Positions 14,601 to 34,013 of a stretch of DNA of 64,000 nt are shown here, one piece after another; within the stretch, counting starts at the first letter, position 1, and each line of letters begins with the position of its first letter. The notes beneath the pieces are model-generated. The model saw nothing but the letters and a program-made list of their open reading frames with translations, did no database searches and was not told the origin of the DNA. The stretch is from Nematostella vectensis. Its lineage: Eukaryota > Cnidaria > Anthozoa > Actiniaria > Edwardsiidae. The stretch is taken from contig NC_064043.1 of NCBI RefSeq assembly GCF_932526225.1, positions 10,211,821 to 10,275,820 on the forward strand. Reading direction: 5' to 3'. A program made the position numbers and the translations under genes.

Positions 14601-14991
14601 TCGCAACCTGACGAAGGCAGAAGCAGTGGAGGTCTTGTTTCAAATCTACGTCCCTAAAGGAACAGGTCTTAAACTGCAGGACGTTCGCAAATCCACATGG
14701 CTAAACCCGCTAAGCGAAGGGCAGGATATTATGCAACTGCTCTCGAAAAAGGACCTGGAAGCCACAAACCTCGGCAAGTGTCTGGAAGTTGTGGCCAATG
14801 CAGGGAAGGAGAACGATGAGATACAGGAACTGCTGCGGCCGTCATCAGCAAGGAGTGAAAGCAAAGCGAGCAAAAAGGGCGAGAAGAATGGGAAGACGAA
14901 GCAAGCCACGTTAGCGCAGTACCCGATGAGGCCGTCTTCATCGTCGAGCTCTCGGGCAAAGTCGCCGAAGCCGTACAAAACGCGAAGATGA
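2628..14991 (+). CDS. IQ-motif / EF-hand-like protein gene, 16 exons, 5'-incomplete
   Basis: Exons: 2628-2801, 5299-5346, 5936-6116, 6504-6600, 7298-7385, 8061-8272, 8402-8643, 9452-9513, 9581-9673, 11158-11313, 11620-11688, 12294-12362, 12621-12672, 12988-13132, 13717-13851, 14588-14991 (stop TGA). All junctions are GT-AG and in phase, giving at least 741 residues; the first exon shown begins inside a codon, so upstream exons are missing. Three IQ motifs, normally calmodulin-binding, are visible: IQRIFRGFMAR (exons 8-9), LQSHMRGFLAR (9-10) and IIQRYFRGWFVRR (12-13). The C-terminal part looks like degenerate EF-hands (FAVNGTLSYNDI lacks acidic residues at loop positions 1 and 3), so calcium binding is doubtful. 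The tail is Ser/Lys/Arg rich (SSSSSSRAKSPKP). Pro/Ser-rich linkers fill exons 6-7. The family is not certain; an IQCM-like ciliary or testis protein is a guess. Introns 1, 9 and 11 carry splice-junction minisatellites. Confidence 0.8.
2785..5187 (+). repeat. Splice-donor minisatellite in intron 1 of the IQ gene
   Basis: The array starts exactly at the 3' end of the 2628-2801 exon. The exon ends GATACCATACGATACCA and the intron starts GTAAGTACT; the 26-bp unit is that 17-nt exon tail plus the first 9 nt of the intron. About 70 units run to ~4680. From there the unit shortens to 16 bp (GATACCA plus GTAAGTATT or GTAACTATT) by loss of the 10-bp GATACCATAC, about 30 copies. Most units keep a perfect GTAAGT donor core. 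Open frames on the minus strand here are repeat artefacts. Confidence 0.95.
7605..7850. mobile_element. TTAA-flanked foldback MITE, copy 1
   Basis: The element is bounded by TTAA on both sides, with ends AGCCGCATTGTCACCAG and its reverse complement CTGGTGACAATGCGGCT, and inner TTTACTTCCGGTCGATTACG. It lies in intron 5 of the IQ gene. Copies at 8927-9273 and 31587-31840 have the same ends and the same TTAA. TTAA target duplication is the hallmark of piggyBac-type transposition, so this is probably a piggyBac-mobilised non-autonomous element (inference). Confidence 0.8.
8927..9273. mobile_element. TTAA-flanked foldback MITE, copy 2 (long hairpin)
   Basis: Same termini and TTAA flanks as the copies at 7605 and 31587, but this copy is a near-complete palindrome. 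The left arm (8927 to about 9075, containing GGATGTGATTGATAATTTAG) is repeated inverted in the right arm (about 9118-9273), around a short AT-rich centre. It lies in intron 7 of the IQ gene. Confidence 0.8.
9663..10760 (+). repeat. Splice-donor minisatellite in intron 9 of the IQ gene
   Basis: About 40 copies of a 27-bp unit. The coding exon ends ACTCTACAAAG at 9673 and the intron begins GTAACGCGACGCACCA; the unit is exactly these 11 exon nt plus 16 intron nt. Main variants are GCGACG versus ACAACG and CACCAA versus CACAAA. Because 27 is a multiple of three, very long frames stay open on both strands (9526-10770 on +, 9661-10689 on -). These are by-products: the true exon frame meets TAA immediately after the first junction. 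Decayed copies continue to about 10900. Confidence 0.95.
11050..11175 (+). repeat. Three-copy duplication of an intron-exon (acceptor) junction
   Basis: Upstream of the exon at 11158 there are two decayed copies of the junction, with ATGCG at 11059, 11111 and 11162 (spacing 52 and 51 bp). Each copy has a pyrimidine-rich stretch followed by a version of the exon start ATATGCGTGGGTTTCTCG. Only the last copy keeps a canonical TTTAG acceptor. Confidence 0.75.
11784..12315 (+). repeat. Splice-acceptor minisatellite in intron 11 of the IQ gene
   Basis: A 51-bp unit repeats with starts at 11835, 11886, 11937 and so on to 12294, where the last copy is the real exon start. Each unit contains TATCTTTTGCAG or TATCTTTTATAG (a good acceptor with pyrimidine tract) followed by about 22 nt resembling the exon start, TATCTATCACCCCACCCCTG. 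The genuine exon reads TATCTATCATCCCACGCCCG. A partial older copy starts near 11784. Confidence 0.95.
13313..13440. repeat. Dispersed GGGGCACGTGCCCC-type repeat, copy 1
   Basis: This segment in intron 14 of the IQ gene (GGGGGCACGTGCCCCTCCC, CAATATTTTGAAAA, CAGTAGGGGCGTGGCTGT, ATGTTTCTGTATTGT, then a C-run) is closely matched at about 60483-60612. It is an interspersed repeat of unknown class. Confidence 0.65.
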
Positions 14992-15305
14992 AGCTGAGGT
15001 TTAACGAACTTGATATAGTATTCTTCATTGAGCACTCGGGCAAAGTCGCCGAAGCCGAACAAAAGCGAAGATGAAGCTGATATCGTCTTCTTCGTTGAGC
15101 ACTCGGGCAAAGTCGCCGAGGCCGTACAAAACGCGAAGATGAAGCTGAGTTTAACGAACTTGATATCGTCTTCTTCGTTGAGCACTCGGGCAAAGTCGCC
15201 GAAGTCGAACAAAACGCGAAGATGAAGCTGAGTTTAACGAACTTGATATCGTCTTCTTCGTTGAGCACTCGGGCAAAGAAGCCGAGCAAAACTTGAATAT
15301 AAAGC
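14940..15305 (+). repeat. Tandem amplification of the 3' end of the IQ gene coding sequence
   Basis: The last coding stretch, CTCGGGCAAAGTCGCCGAAG through ACAAAACGCGAAGATGA, is followed by four tandem copies of a unit of about 68-83 bp. Each carries the same TCGGGCAAAGTCGCCGA core plus GATGAAGCTGAGTTTAACGA. The first copy contains the functional stop at 14989-14991; the others are downstream and presumably 3' UTR. Confidence 0.85.
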
Positions 15306-16600
15306 TGAGTTAAACAAAACTTAAACCTACACCTAGTCTTTTTCATTAGGCTGAATTGATGAAGATAGCATAACCTGGTAGTACCTTTCAACAGCGGCGT
15401 AGCCAGGATTTTTAACAGGAGGGGGCCCAAAAGGCCTTTTCAAGGCATTTTCTCCTGTATTTTAGATAATTTCTTACACATTTCCTGTATGTTTGGCTTC
15501 TAGAAGGGGGAACGCTCACCCTGGGCAACCCCCATGGCTACGCCCCTGCTCAAAGTCTTTTGAACCCGCCTGCTATTGAAAAGAATAGCGGTTGAAATAA
15601 CTGGTAAATGGAAGTCGTGTCTGGAGGTATGCCTATGTAAAATTGAATTTTAAGTTCTTTAGGACCGGAAAATCGTGTCTTTAAAGAAGCAGTCACCATT
15701 AAATGATAGCGGTGAGGAAGAAACCTACACACGGATCTTCGCAATAAGAATTGTAAAATATATTTACATTAAAGTAAAATTTAAAAGGGGTATGAAGTCA
15801 ATTAGCTAATGCAGTAATTATGAAAAGGGTGCTGTCATTTATTTTTAATGTTTATCGAAAACAAAAAGGAAATTTTACAGGTTTGACGGGAAGTTTTATT
15901 CTTATTGCTTGGCTGGGTCGGGTTGGAGGACACCCTTAGGAAAAGAAATAGGACTTGGAGACCAATTTATACTTTAAGGGACCAGGCCCCCTCCCCTCCC
16001 CCCCAGTCATAAACTAGCACAAGGTTTTAATGGCTGTTTTACACTCCTGTGAAGGCATTAGCCCCTCGTCGTCGGAGCATCTTTTTGTCGGAGCCTCCAA
16101 CGAAGGGCTAACGCTCGAAGCGTCAACAAAACTGTTTTCGCAGTTGCGTAAAACACACTGATTTAAACTTGTGTTGATTATATTGGAGCACTGATTTTTT
16201 TTTCCTGATTGCATCACGCCTACGCAGACCACTTAGTCTCTCTTCAGCTTATCTATAGTCTTTTTTGACATTTCACAACCACCACCCCCTTCCGAGTATT
16301 TTCAAAGGGGTAACTTTGCCCTTCTTCCTCGGCTTAGTCTTTATGTCCTCTCAATACGACATTTCTGAAGCCACGAGAGTGCTGGCTGGTTTTAACAATA
16401 ATGCTTTTTTGGGAGAAGTTGTTTCTGAGTTTAAGCATTTGTTTACGAATTGGTCAGAAATCAATGTTAATATTTTGAGATGGAGCCAATTCTATTCTAT
16501 TCTTTTGGGAGCGCCCAAAGTACGCTGGATCCTTGAGCATGATTGCTAGGATGCGCTTTTGAAGGCCGTATATGCCTTGGATGAATCCATGAGCATTCGG
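14992..16600. other. Intergenic stretch between the IQ and PRPS genes
   Basis: After the 3' tandem repeat this stretch holds one copy of the GGCGTAGCCAGG element (15394-15549) and AT-rich sequence. An open frame at 16265-16549 on + has no recognisable domain, and I could not tie it to a splice structure; it may be chance or a decayed gene fragment. Confidence 0.5.
15394..15549. mobile_element. GGCGTAGCCAGG-ended MITE, copy 1
   Basis: Short element with inverted ends GGCGTAGCCAGG and CCATGGCTACGCC. It shares AACAGGAGGGGGCCCAAAAG and TTTTCTCCTGTATTTTAGAT with the copy at 27093-27250, and its left end with a fragment at 50636. No target duplication was obvious. Confidence 0.7.
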
Positions 16601-16604
16601 GTCT

Positions 16605-16986
16605 GGTGATGTTTAGTTCGCATTTCTGACGTTTTGAAGTTGGGCCTATATTTTACTGGCCTTTGAGGACTTTATTCATCTTGACGACCGAGCTTCCTGC
16701 TTCTTTACCCCTAAAACCCAAACGCGCGTGCCTGGGTCCTAGCGGATAATGTCATGCTTTTTGCTGCCAAAGAGAGTGCGTATGAAACTTCATCAGTTGA
16801 TGTTTATTTCCCTTTTCTGACGTTTTGAAGTTGGGCCTATATTTTACTGGCCTTTGAGGACTTTATTTATCTTGACGACCGAGCTTCCTGTGTCTGTACC
16901 CCTAAAAGCCAATCGCGCGTGCCTGGGTCCTAGCGGATAATGTCATGCTTTTTGCCGCCAAAGAGAGTGCGTATGAAACTTCATCA
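16605..16986. repeat. 191-bp direct tandem duplication in the PRPS upstream region
   Basis: Two highly similar copies (about 16605-16795 and 16796-16986) share TTCTGACGTTTTGAAGTTGG, CTTGACGACCGAGCTTCCTG, GCGCGTGCCTGGGTCCTAGC and GAGAGTGCGTATGAAACTTC. They lie just before the first PRPS coding exon, so they may duplicate promoter or 5' UTR sequence. The second copy contains an upstream in-frame ATG at 16940. Confidence 0.85.
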
Positions 16987-17059
16987 ACTTCCGAGCGATC
17001 AGAAAGACATTCTCGAGCTCAAATCCGAGCCACGCTCTGAGACCTCTCTCCCTTTTAGA

Positions 17060-26871
<9,812 letters not shown>

Positions 26872-27092
26872 CACAACTCATGCTATAAAGAACACACAAA
26901 AGAATAGTGGCTTATTAGCCTGGGCAGATTGCCAGTTTGGACTATGTAAAGTAAAATCTTTTGTAGTTGTGAAAAACTTTGAATCAGCCCAAGGTTTTCC
27001 AAAATGTATGGTACATACTGTACACTTAAATTATAGGCTAGTTGGGCTAGCCAAGCTAAAGATTATCAGGGTGGAAAAATTATCCTACTTAG

Positions 27093-27250
27093 CGGCGTAG
27101 CCAGGATTTTTAACAGGAGGGGGCCCAAAAGGCTCTTTCGAGGCATTTTCTCCTGTATTTTAGATAATGTCTCATACATTTACTGTATTTTTGGCTGCAA
27201 AAAGGGTGGAGGCCCGGGCCCCCTGGGCCACTCCCCTGGCTACGCCCCAG
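27093..27250. mobile_element. GGCGTAGCCAGG-ended MITE, copy 2
   Basis: Same ends and body as the copy at 15394-15549: it begins GGCGTAGCCAGGATTTTTAA and ends CCTGGCTACGCCCC. It sits about 220 bp after the PRPS stop, probably in its 3' UTR. Confidence 0.75.
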
Positions 27251-28004
27251 CTACCACTGAGTGTTTTTACAAACAATTTACCATGTCCCTATTGCATGCT
27301 GGTCACTCTTACTATCTTTATATTTTTCACAACAACACTATGTACACATACAGTGCTAAGCCTTCATAGCTATATCCTATAGCTTGAATATTCAGTCCAT
27401 GCCAGTCAAGGTCTGATCTAGAGCAGTAAAGAATGATGCAAGTGGTATACTTCTATTTCTCATGATTATACTGAAGCTTGTGTATTGTTGACATAAAAAA
27501 CATCCATTTTGTTTGTTTAGTTGTGTGTGTCCTGTTCACTCTTTTCCTTGCAGCAAATCCTGTTGAAATTTTGGGATATCCCCTCTTTTTAAGGAGTCCC
27601 CAATGGTTAAGTTTAGTTTATTATTTTTTCTTTTAGTAGTTACACACATTACTGATAATTGTATACCGTAAGGAGTCCAATAAGCCCCCGGGGTGCTTTA
27701 AATTCATTTTTCTGGTCTTTAGGGGGGCGCTTATTGTAGAGTGGGCGCTTATTTCTATTGGGCAAAAAATCTGAATGGACTGAGAACAAAACTTGACCTT
27801 ATATGGATAAAGAAGTTGAAGGAATAATAAATAGGCCCGTGTTGTAATGGGAGCGTACCAATGCATGCTTAATTTACAACGTTCAAGTGGTGCATTTGTT
27901 GAGCATTACAGTAAACAATCAAATCCAACAAAAACAAGTTTTCATGATTAAAAATGTTATTTCATTATAATGATTTTATTTTTTGTTGTTGTATGATTTT
28001 GAAT

Positions 28005-28010
28005 TTTATT
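28005..28010 (-). terminator. Polyadenylation signal for the EGF-like protein gene
   Basis: AATAAA on the minus strand, about 134 nt after the stop codon at 28144. It is the first such hexamer I saw downstream of the stop. Confidence 0.45.
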
Positions 28011-28143
28011 CTTTTATACTTTCCCTGATTATACTTTTTTGTAGTTTTTTTTCCCTTTTTTGCGTGTGGATAAAAATATGGTGAATAATATATAACTTGT
28101 TTCTACTTTTCAATAAATGTACAAAGTAACACTGAGGGCACTT

Positions 28144-30643
28144 TTAGAACAAGACGCAAGGGAGCAGCTTTCGCATCAGCTTTCGGTTGTTGGATTTCCA
28201 CATGGTCTTGAACACTTTGGATACTTCCTCACTGGATGGGCACCCTGTGGACAAAACGAAACGTCAACTCTTCTCGTCATCAACTATCATGTTATCTCTT
28301 GCCCTTTGTTATAGCTGTTTTCAATATTATACAAACTCTTGTTTATAAAAATTGCTTTCTATATACCTGGAATTAAAGATCTTGGAAGTTGGTTTGTCAT
28401 TTTCTGTTTTGTCAATAAAACCATTCTGAGCCAATCAGTCTCGCTTTGTGCACTTCCCTGGCTATCCTCTGGACAAAAACCAGACAGTGTCGCGACAAAA
28501 AGCCAGGCAACTGCACTAGGCGAGAGATGGCAATAATCTGATTGGCTTATAATAATTTGACTGGCGGAACAGAAAATCCCAAAAGACAAAAACAAATCGA
28601 TGTTTTGAAAATGCGGCCACAGGGAGCTCCCTGTGATGCGGCGTTGCGATACAAAGGATTCGACAGTAACCGAATTATTTATACTTCATGATCGGCCAAC
28701 ATTTCAGAATTCAATATTTGAATGGTGGAAACCTGAAATCCGTTAGCAGCTACAAATCATTGGTGAGAGTTTTCAGAATTTTGAAAACTGCAGTTAGCCT
28801 GTTACTTCCATTTATGACGTTTGTTCCTCTTTTGTCGCATAACCTTTTAAACCTATACTACTTGATTCCCCTTTCACAATACACCCCACCCCACCCCCTT
28901 AAATTCTCAACTTACTTTCATGGCAATGTTGACCGTAGTAACCAGTTTGTTGGCACAAACACCGGAAGCCTGTCTGTCCTACTTGCACGCAGTAACCGTC
29001 ATGTTTACAAGGGTTCGGCTTGCAAGGGTCAGCACCTAGTACAAATAAACAGTGTCAAACATGCAATATATGCGATTGACCTTGGGAATTCTTCAATTGC
29101 GTTTCCATGGTGGATGGCAGAGTGAAGGTTCGAGTGGAATACCCCATTTTAATTCAGTTATATTACAGGTCGGCCTTTTGATGATGGATCCCCTTAGAAT
29201 ACAGACACAAAGTAACTTACTTTTATCTTTAGATGGACATGTCCCCATTAGCTGACCGAAATATACAGGATACAAGAGTCTTTTGAAGAGTAAAATTGCC
29301 GATTTATTTATTGGCCCCCACCCCTCCATCCTATTACACACGGTTAAACTGTTGAGGATTCTGTCTCCATGGGGGGGGGGGGGGGTGACAATTTATAATC
29401 ATCGATATACCCATCTTCCTCTTCCTTCCTGCTATTCTTGATCGTTTACTCACTAGGTTTATTATGCAGGAGACAGCTTGCCAAGTTCTCATACTTGAAG
29501 GGGTTTCTGCAACAGAAGGCGCGGTCGCACCAGCAGTGTCCCCCGTGTGCGTTACAACCCGTGAACACGCGTGCGCAGTTCGAGTTTTCGGGCTGGCACT
29601 GCGCATGCGCGGGGAACACATTTCTTGGCCGCCCAGCCTCGATTCCGTGAACTGCAAAGTAATGACGTGTTGGCTTTTTCAATCTCGGAAACAGTCTAAT
29701 TTTTACAGCGATTTACAACTCTGAAATTCGAACTTTGAAATTTAAACAAAAAGAAATCCCGTTCTGTAATTAGTCAGCACTTTTCGCTGGCGCGGCCGGA
29801 AGCCACTAAGGTGTTGGCAAATCGAAAGCTTCGAGCATTTTGATCGACAGAACACTAAGTATGTTATCACCCTTGTATATTAGTTAAACCAATGTACTGA
29901 TAACCGAAGAATTTTTAATAGTATTTTATCGCGACATAAATCCCTCAGATAAACTCCCTTAATCAAACTTAACCTTGGATATGTCGGGATACTACGTATT
30001 ATAGTTATACACCCATCACCACAGGGTACCCAGCATGTACAAGATCCTTATTTTAAAATAGAATTCAACTGAAAATAACTCGGATTTTTGACTGCGTAGC
30101 ACCAAACAGCGCCACAGGAAGTTGAACTACGCTCAGTCATTCCAAAATGTCTTGAAGATTAGATTTAATTTACTATCACGGACGCTATTCTAAATATTTT
30201 AAAAGCATTTTAAAAAAGGTCCTTTGAGTGTTTTGGGTGTCATCTCAAATATCAATAGTCAATAGTTTGACTTTAATTTTGTAGAATCCTTAACAAGCGA
30301 AATGAAAAACTAATCCTTATTATATGTTTCTCGAGAAATTGAAGTCTTAGGTAAGTTCAGGCTAATAACGCTTATACCATATGCGAAGCGCGTACTTTTA
30401 GACAGCCATGGGAGCATCATTTTCAACTTCTTGTAGATTTTGTAAATTGTCTTTTCTAGCTTTGTTACTGGGGCAATAAACCTTCCAAAATTTCAAAATC
30501 GTTAAAATTTAAAAGAAAGTTACAAAACAACAAGCTACAATACAATAAGAACAGTATACGCAGAAAAGAAAGAGCCTGAAAAACGATTATAACAACTTAC
30601 CTAAAGCCACCAGTCCAATAAAAGCAATATACTTTGTTACCAT
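28144..30643 (-). CDS. Small secreted cysteine-rich / EGF-like protein, 4 exons
   Basis: Exons (5' to 3'): 30643-30601, 29651-29454, 29035-28916, 28244-28144. All have canonical GT-AG borders, phases agree, and the sum is 462 nt (153 aa plus stop). The start MVTKYIAFIGLVALVHG is a typical signal peptide, so the product should be secreted. Residues 33-74 form a compact module with eight cysteines (33, 40, 47, 54, 56, 61, 62, 74), containing GGHCWCDRAFCC and NPFKYENLASC, that I do not recognise. Residues 85-118 are an EGF-like domain with six cysteines (85, 90, 96, 106, 108, 118), ending GYYGQHC. The tail is basic (WKSNNRKLMRKL) with two further cysteines. The module order suggests a ligand, matrix or secreted-defence peptide; nothing shows which. 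Each exon holds one piece of the design, which supports the model. Confidence 0.82.
28428..28548. mobile_element. Short foldback element with AGCCAATCAG ends
   Basis: The ends AGCCAATCAG and CTGATTGGCT, and the inner CCTGGCT/AGCCAGG, are inverted over ~50 bp with mismatches. The element lies in intron 3 of the minus-strand EGF-protein gene. Probably a MITE remnant. Confidence 0.5.
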
Positions 30644-30726
30644 ATTTGCTCTAAGGCGATAATTTGTTAACCCGTTTACTTCTTTAGACACCGAGCTAAA
30701 ACTGTCCGAGTTACGCAGTACGTCCT

Positions 30727-30734
30727 CTTATATA
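30727..30734 (-). promoter_or_regulatory. Candidate TATA box of the EGF-like protein gene
   Basis: TATATAAG on the minus strand lies 84 nt upstream of the proposed start codon, which would leave a 5' UTR of roughly 55 nt. Position and orientation fit the gene model; no experimental start is known. Confidence 0.5.
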
Positions 30735-31317
30735 GAAAGATCATACGCAGGCTGGCTGTGACCCAGTATTGTGCGAAATATGACACTGATGGTATCACTA
30801 CAGGTCAAGAAATATAAACACGGATATCCTCCGTACCATCAAGGCCTTATCTACTTGTGCATCGAGATTTCGTTATAGAAATTTGTTCTTAGGGTAGTAT
30901 ATAATGTGTTTTTCATTGTCAGGAAGTTTGGGGCAAAACGCGTGGCCGGCGATTGTTCCGGGCTCTGCCCCTCAGTCCGGAAGGGCTTTCTCTACTTACG
31001 AGACTTTTTTCTCCCGCAGGAAATACTACAGCCCAAAATCTTGCTCTTTTAAAGCACATAGCATGTAATTCCCAGAGAAAACTGTCACCCACGTAGCATT
31101 TGAGACAAGCGTTTCTGCGCGGTTAAACTTTTATTTTTTGCTAAACGCTCTCAGTTTCCAACGGGACCGCTTACTAGAGCTGACACCAAAAACAGATCAG
31201 CCAAAAGAGCTGAAAAAGACTAAAAATGGGAGAAAAAAAATTGATTATCCCTTATAAGATTTCAGTGACATTGTTTTCGTGCAATAAACACTAAATTAGA
31301 TTGTACCAAAAGAGCAT

Positions 31318-31394
31318 GGGCTGCGCATGCTCCGTAGAGACAAGAGAGCGCAAAAGTCTTGTGCTCTCTTGTCTTTACGGAGCATGCGCAGCCC
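31318..31394. repeat. 32-bp near-perfect inverted repeat (hairpin)
   Basis: The arms 31318-31349 and 31363-31394 pair with one mismatch around a 13-nt loop. The arms begin GGGCTGCGCATGCTCCGTA. GCGCATGC-like cores resemble NRF1-type sites. It lies about 675 bp upstream of the EGF-protein start codon. It could be a miniature foldback element, a paired regulatory site or a small-RNA precursor. Confidence 0.8.
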
Positions 31395-31586
31395 GTATAA
31401 GCGGGATGTCCCGCTACGTTTACGGGATGCTGACGTAAAAGCGCCTGATACATCAGTGATATGATTACTGCTAAAAAAAAGTGCGCGATATCAGTTGCTC
31501 CCGCCCAAAACCCGGAATAACAAGCTGTTTCGATAAGAGAAAGAAGCGTCGCGAAATCGTGTACTACGAGACCTGGGTTTCCGGCT

Positions 31587-31840
31587 TTAAAGCCGCATTG
31601 TCACCAGTTTACTTCCGGTCGATTACCTTACAATCTCCAATGATTTTTAACGGAAAACGCGAAGAATATTTCAAAATATTGAAAGTTTGTTCGAGGATAT
31701 AGTATATTGCAAGTTTCTTCGAGGATGTGATTGGTAAATTAGAGCGGATGGCATGTTAAATATCTCGGATTCTAATAGATTCTTTTGTCTCAGGTTTGCG
31801 TCGGACCTCCGGAAGTGAACTGGTGACAATGCGGCTTTAA
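31587..31840. mobile_element. TTAA-flanked foldback MITE, copy 3
   Basis: Same ends and TTAA flanks as the copies at 7605 and 8927, again with GAGGATGTGATTG and AGAGCGGATGGC inside. It lies in the intergenic region. Confidence 0.8.
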
Positions 31841-33870
31841 ATCGAAGTTAAAAAAAGAAATTATCTTTTTCTTTCGAAATCCCTTTTTATAGCACATAGC
31901 GCGGACTTACTAGTAACATCGCTAGTTGACTAAACAAATATAATCTAGAGATTTTAATCTAAAATAACCTATTTTAGGGGTAAAACAACCTTGTTAACCT
32001 TGCATAATACGCCAGAAATCGTTGAGACCATTTTGCAGTACGGAATCTTAGGTCAATAGATCATAAACAAACTACATCGAAACCTTTGTACTTATAACAA
32101 ATGGCCCGATAGTCAGACGCGTACGGGGTCATCCCAGGGGTGTTATTGCCACCCCGCGGCACGCCCCAAGACAATATCCAGTCCCCCTGATGCTCCCCGT
32201 ATCCCTATTACGCCACAAATTCTAAGTCATCTCTCGGATACGTCTTGTTGCTCCTGGCGTATATCATCTAACCTATCTTTATTTGTTGTCTATGTGCGTA
32301 CGCCGTGTTGCTACCAGTGTATATCGCTATGTAGCGTATCTTAACGCGTGCGCTTTCCTGCCTCTAGTCGACATCAAGGTGGTTTTCCTTAATCGTCATG
32401 TAGCGTATCTTTCCTATGGTTATCGACATCAAGGTGGTTTTCCTTGATCGTCATGTATCGTATCTCTACGCGTGGTGTAAATACTGCGTCATGCTGAATC
32501 TTTGTAAAGATTGGAATGCGAAGGGTATACGCTTGACACGATTACGTCATCACATCACAGAATAGACCGGCAGAGTTTTCTTACCGGAGTGATCTAGCTG
32601 ATGCTTAATTGTTTTTTCTACAAATAATAGATCGTCTACAAATTATTATTTGTCTATAAATAATAGAACGTCTACAAATTATTATTTGTCTACAAATAAT
32701 AGAACGTCTATCTTTGGCCCTGGGTACGGGCCTGCTATACTGTAAAAGAAAATTGCGTTCGTATAACAAGCACGCGGGAGTGGTAATGGAACAGATTCGC
32801 AAACAAATATTGATAGAAAACATGAATCATTGTCTCCTCACTTTACGGATTTATTTTTAGTGGGTCGTTTTGGATGAAAGACGGAGGTCTAATGAGGGAG
32901 ATGCAATATTCCTAGGGCTCTCTCTTCACTGGGTGGTCTCAATGACTCATCCAATCTGGATCGGTTATTAATGCGTTAATTCCCTTATGGAAACTTTTAA
33001 TCCGGAAATGTTCGGAGACCGCGGTCTGTCGTTAGAGGAAACTGGTGAACAATTGGTGTCGAAACAATAGAAGTCTGCAAATGTACGCCAGACAGTCTGA
33101 ATACCTATGCAAGAAATACTACTATGGGGAAGCACCTTAAGAAAAAGAGAGAACCGATAGAGACATAGAATACTATTGCTATCTATAATTCACATGTAAT
33201 TCTGTTTTTGATACTTTATTGGTAACCGAATAGATACGATAGCTGGTGAGTATATTTCAGGCTGCAAGGTCACTTTAATTTAAGAATATCCATAAGAACG
33301 TTTACAGCCTTAAAATGCTCCAAAAAATGAGATCGTATCAGCCCCAACTGAAAAGTAGACGTTCTTAAATAAAAAATAAGAGTATATTTAACTACAGTGA
33401 CGATTATTTTGATGGTTGATACATTTGCGATCAGTTCACCGGCCTAAGGAAAGCAAGGTAGAAATAACCACCCCGATTTTCTGATGGCAAGTCTGAATTT
33501 TATATCATTATAACACGGCTTCGACAAACATCTCCATGACAAAAAGTTGCACGGCAAGTGGATATTACCAGCCAGACAACAATATTTGATTTGAAGTAAT
33601 GGAATACAATGGCAGGAGAAGACAAGTAGTTTCATAATTTATTTAAGGTTCGACTTAAATTAATTTTCTTTTAGCATAACTCAGTACAATTTGGGGAGAA
33701 TAAGTTACACACCAAGAACAAATGATTTCATTCTTGATACTAAACATAGAACTGGTTAATATGATTATTCTTTTCATTCAATTTTGTCATTTTTGCAGGC
33801 GAGTATACTACATTTTGAAATAGTACTACTCTATATATATGTATGGTCTTACATTTCTAGCCTTCTGTTA
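31841..33870. other. Intergenic stretch, no gene seen
   Basis: Only simple repeats are supported here: two to three copies of a ~55-bp unit containing TCGACATCAAGGTGGTTTTC (about 32320-32480), and three copies of a 36-bp unit containing AAATAATAG and ACGTCTACAAATTATTATTT (32620-32711). Short open frames have no domain or splice support. Confidence 0.55.
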
Positions 33871-33877
33871 ACCAAGT

Positions 33878-34013
33878 CCCAGGCGTTCTTACAGGGGTCC
33901 TGTCCTTAGAGATGAACCGTGAGGGCTATGGGACGAGCAAACCCACGAACGGCCACAGGAAACCCAATCAGACCAAAGGAAGCCCAATCAGATACCTAGA
34001 AAAACGTCTGGGA
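33878..34013. mobile_element. Foldback element with GTCCCAGGCGTT ends
   Basis: The ends GTCCCAGGCGTTCTTAC and, inverted, GTCCCAGACGTTTTTC delimit about 135 bp. The left part (GGGGTCCTGT ... AGATGAACCGTGA ... GGGACGA) is also found at 12699-12758 in intron 13 of the IQ gene, showing it is a dispersed repeat. Confidence 0.6.

Larger units (their letters stand above)
26872..28143. other. Region between the convergent PRPS and EGF-protein genes
   Basis: This stretch presumably contains the 3' UTRs of the two converging genes. It holds a GGCGTAGCCAGG MITE copy (27093-27250) and, on the minus strand, an AATAAA at 28005-28010 about 134 nt after the EGF-protein stop. No further coding sequence was recognised. 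Confidence 0.5.

Noticed and set aside
16940-17059. Upstream ATG as the PRPS start
   Set aside because: The family starts at MPNIKIF. The extension lies in a duplicated segment and is followed by a splice-acceptor-like sequence, so 17060 is preferred.
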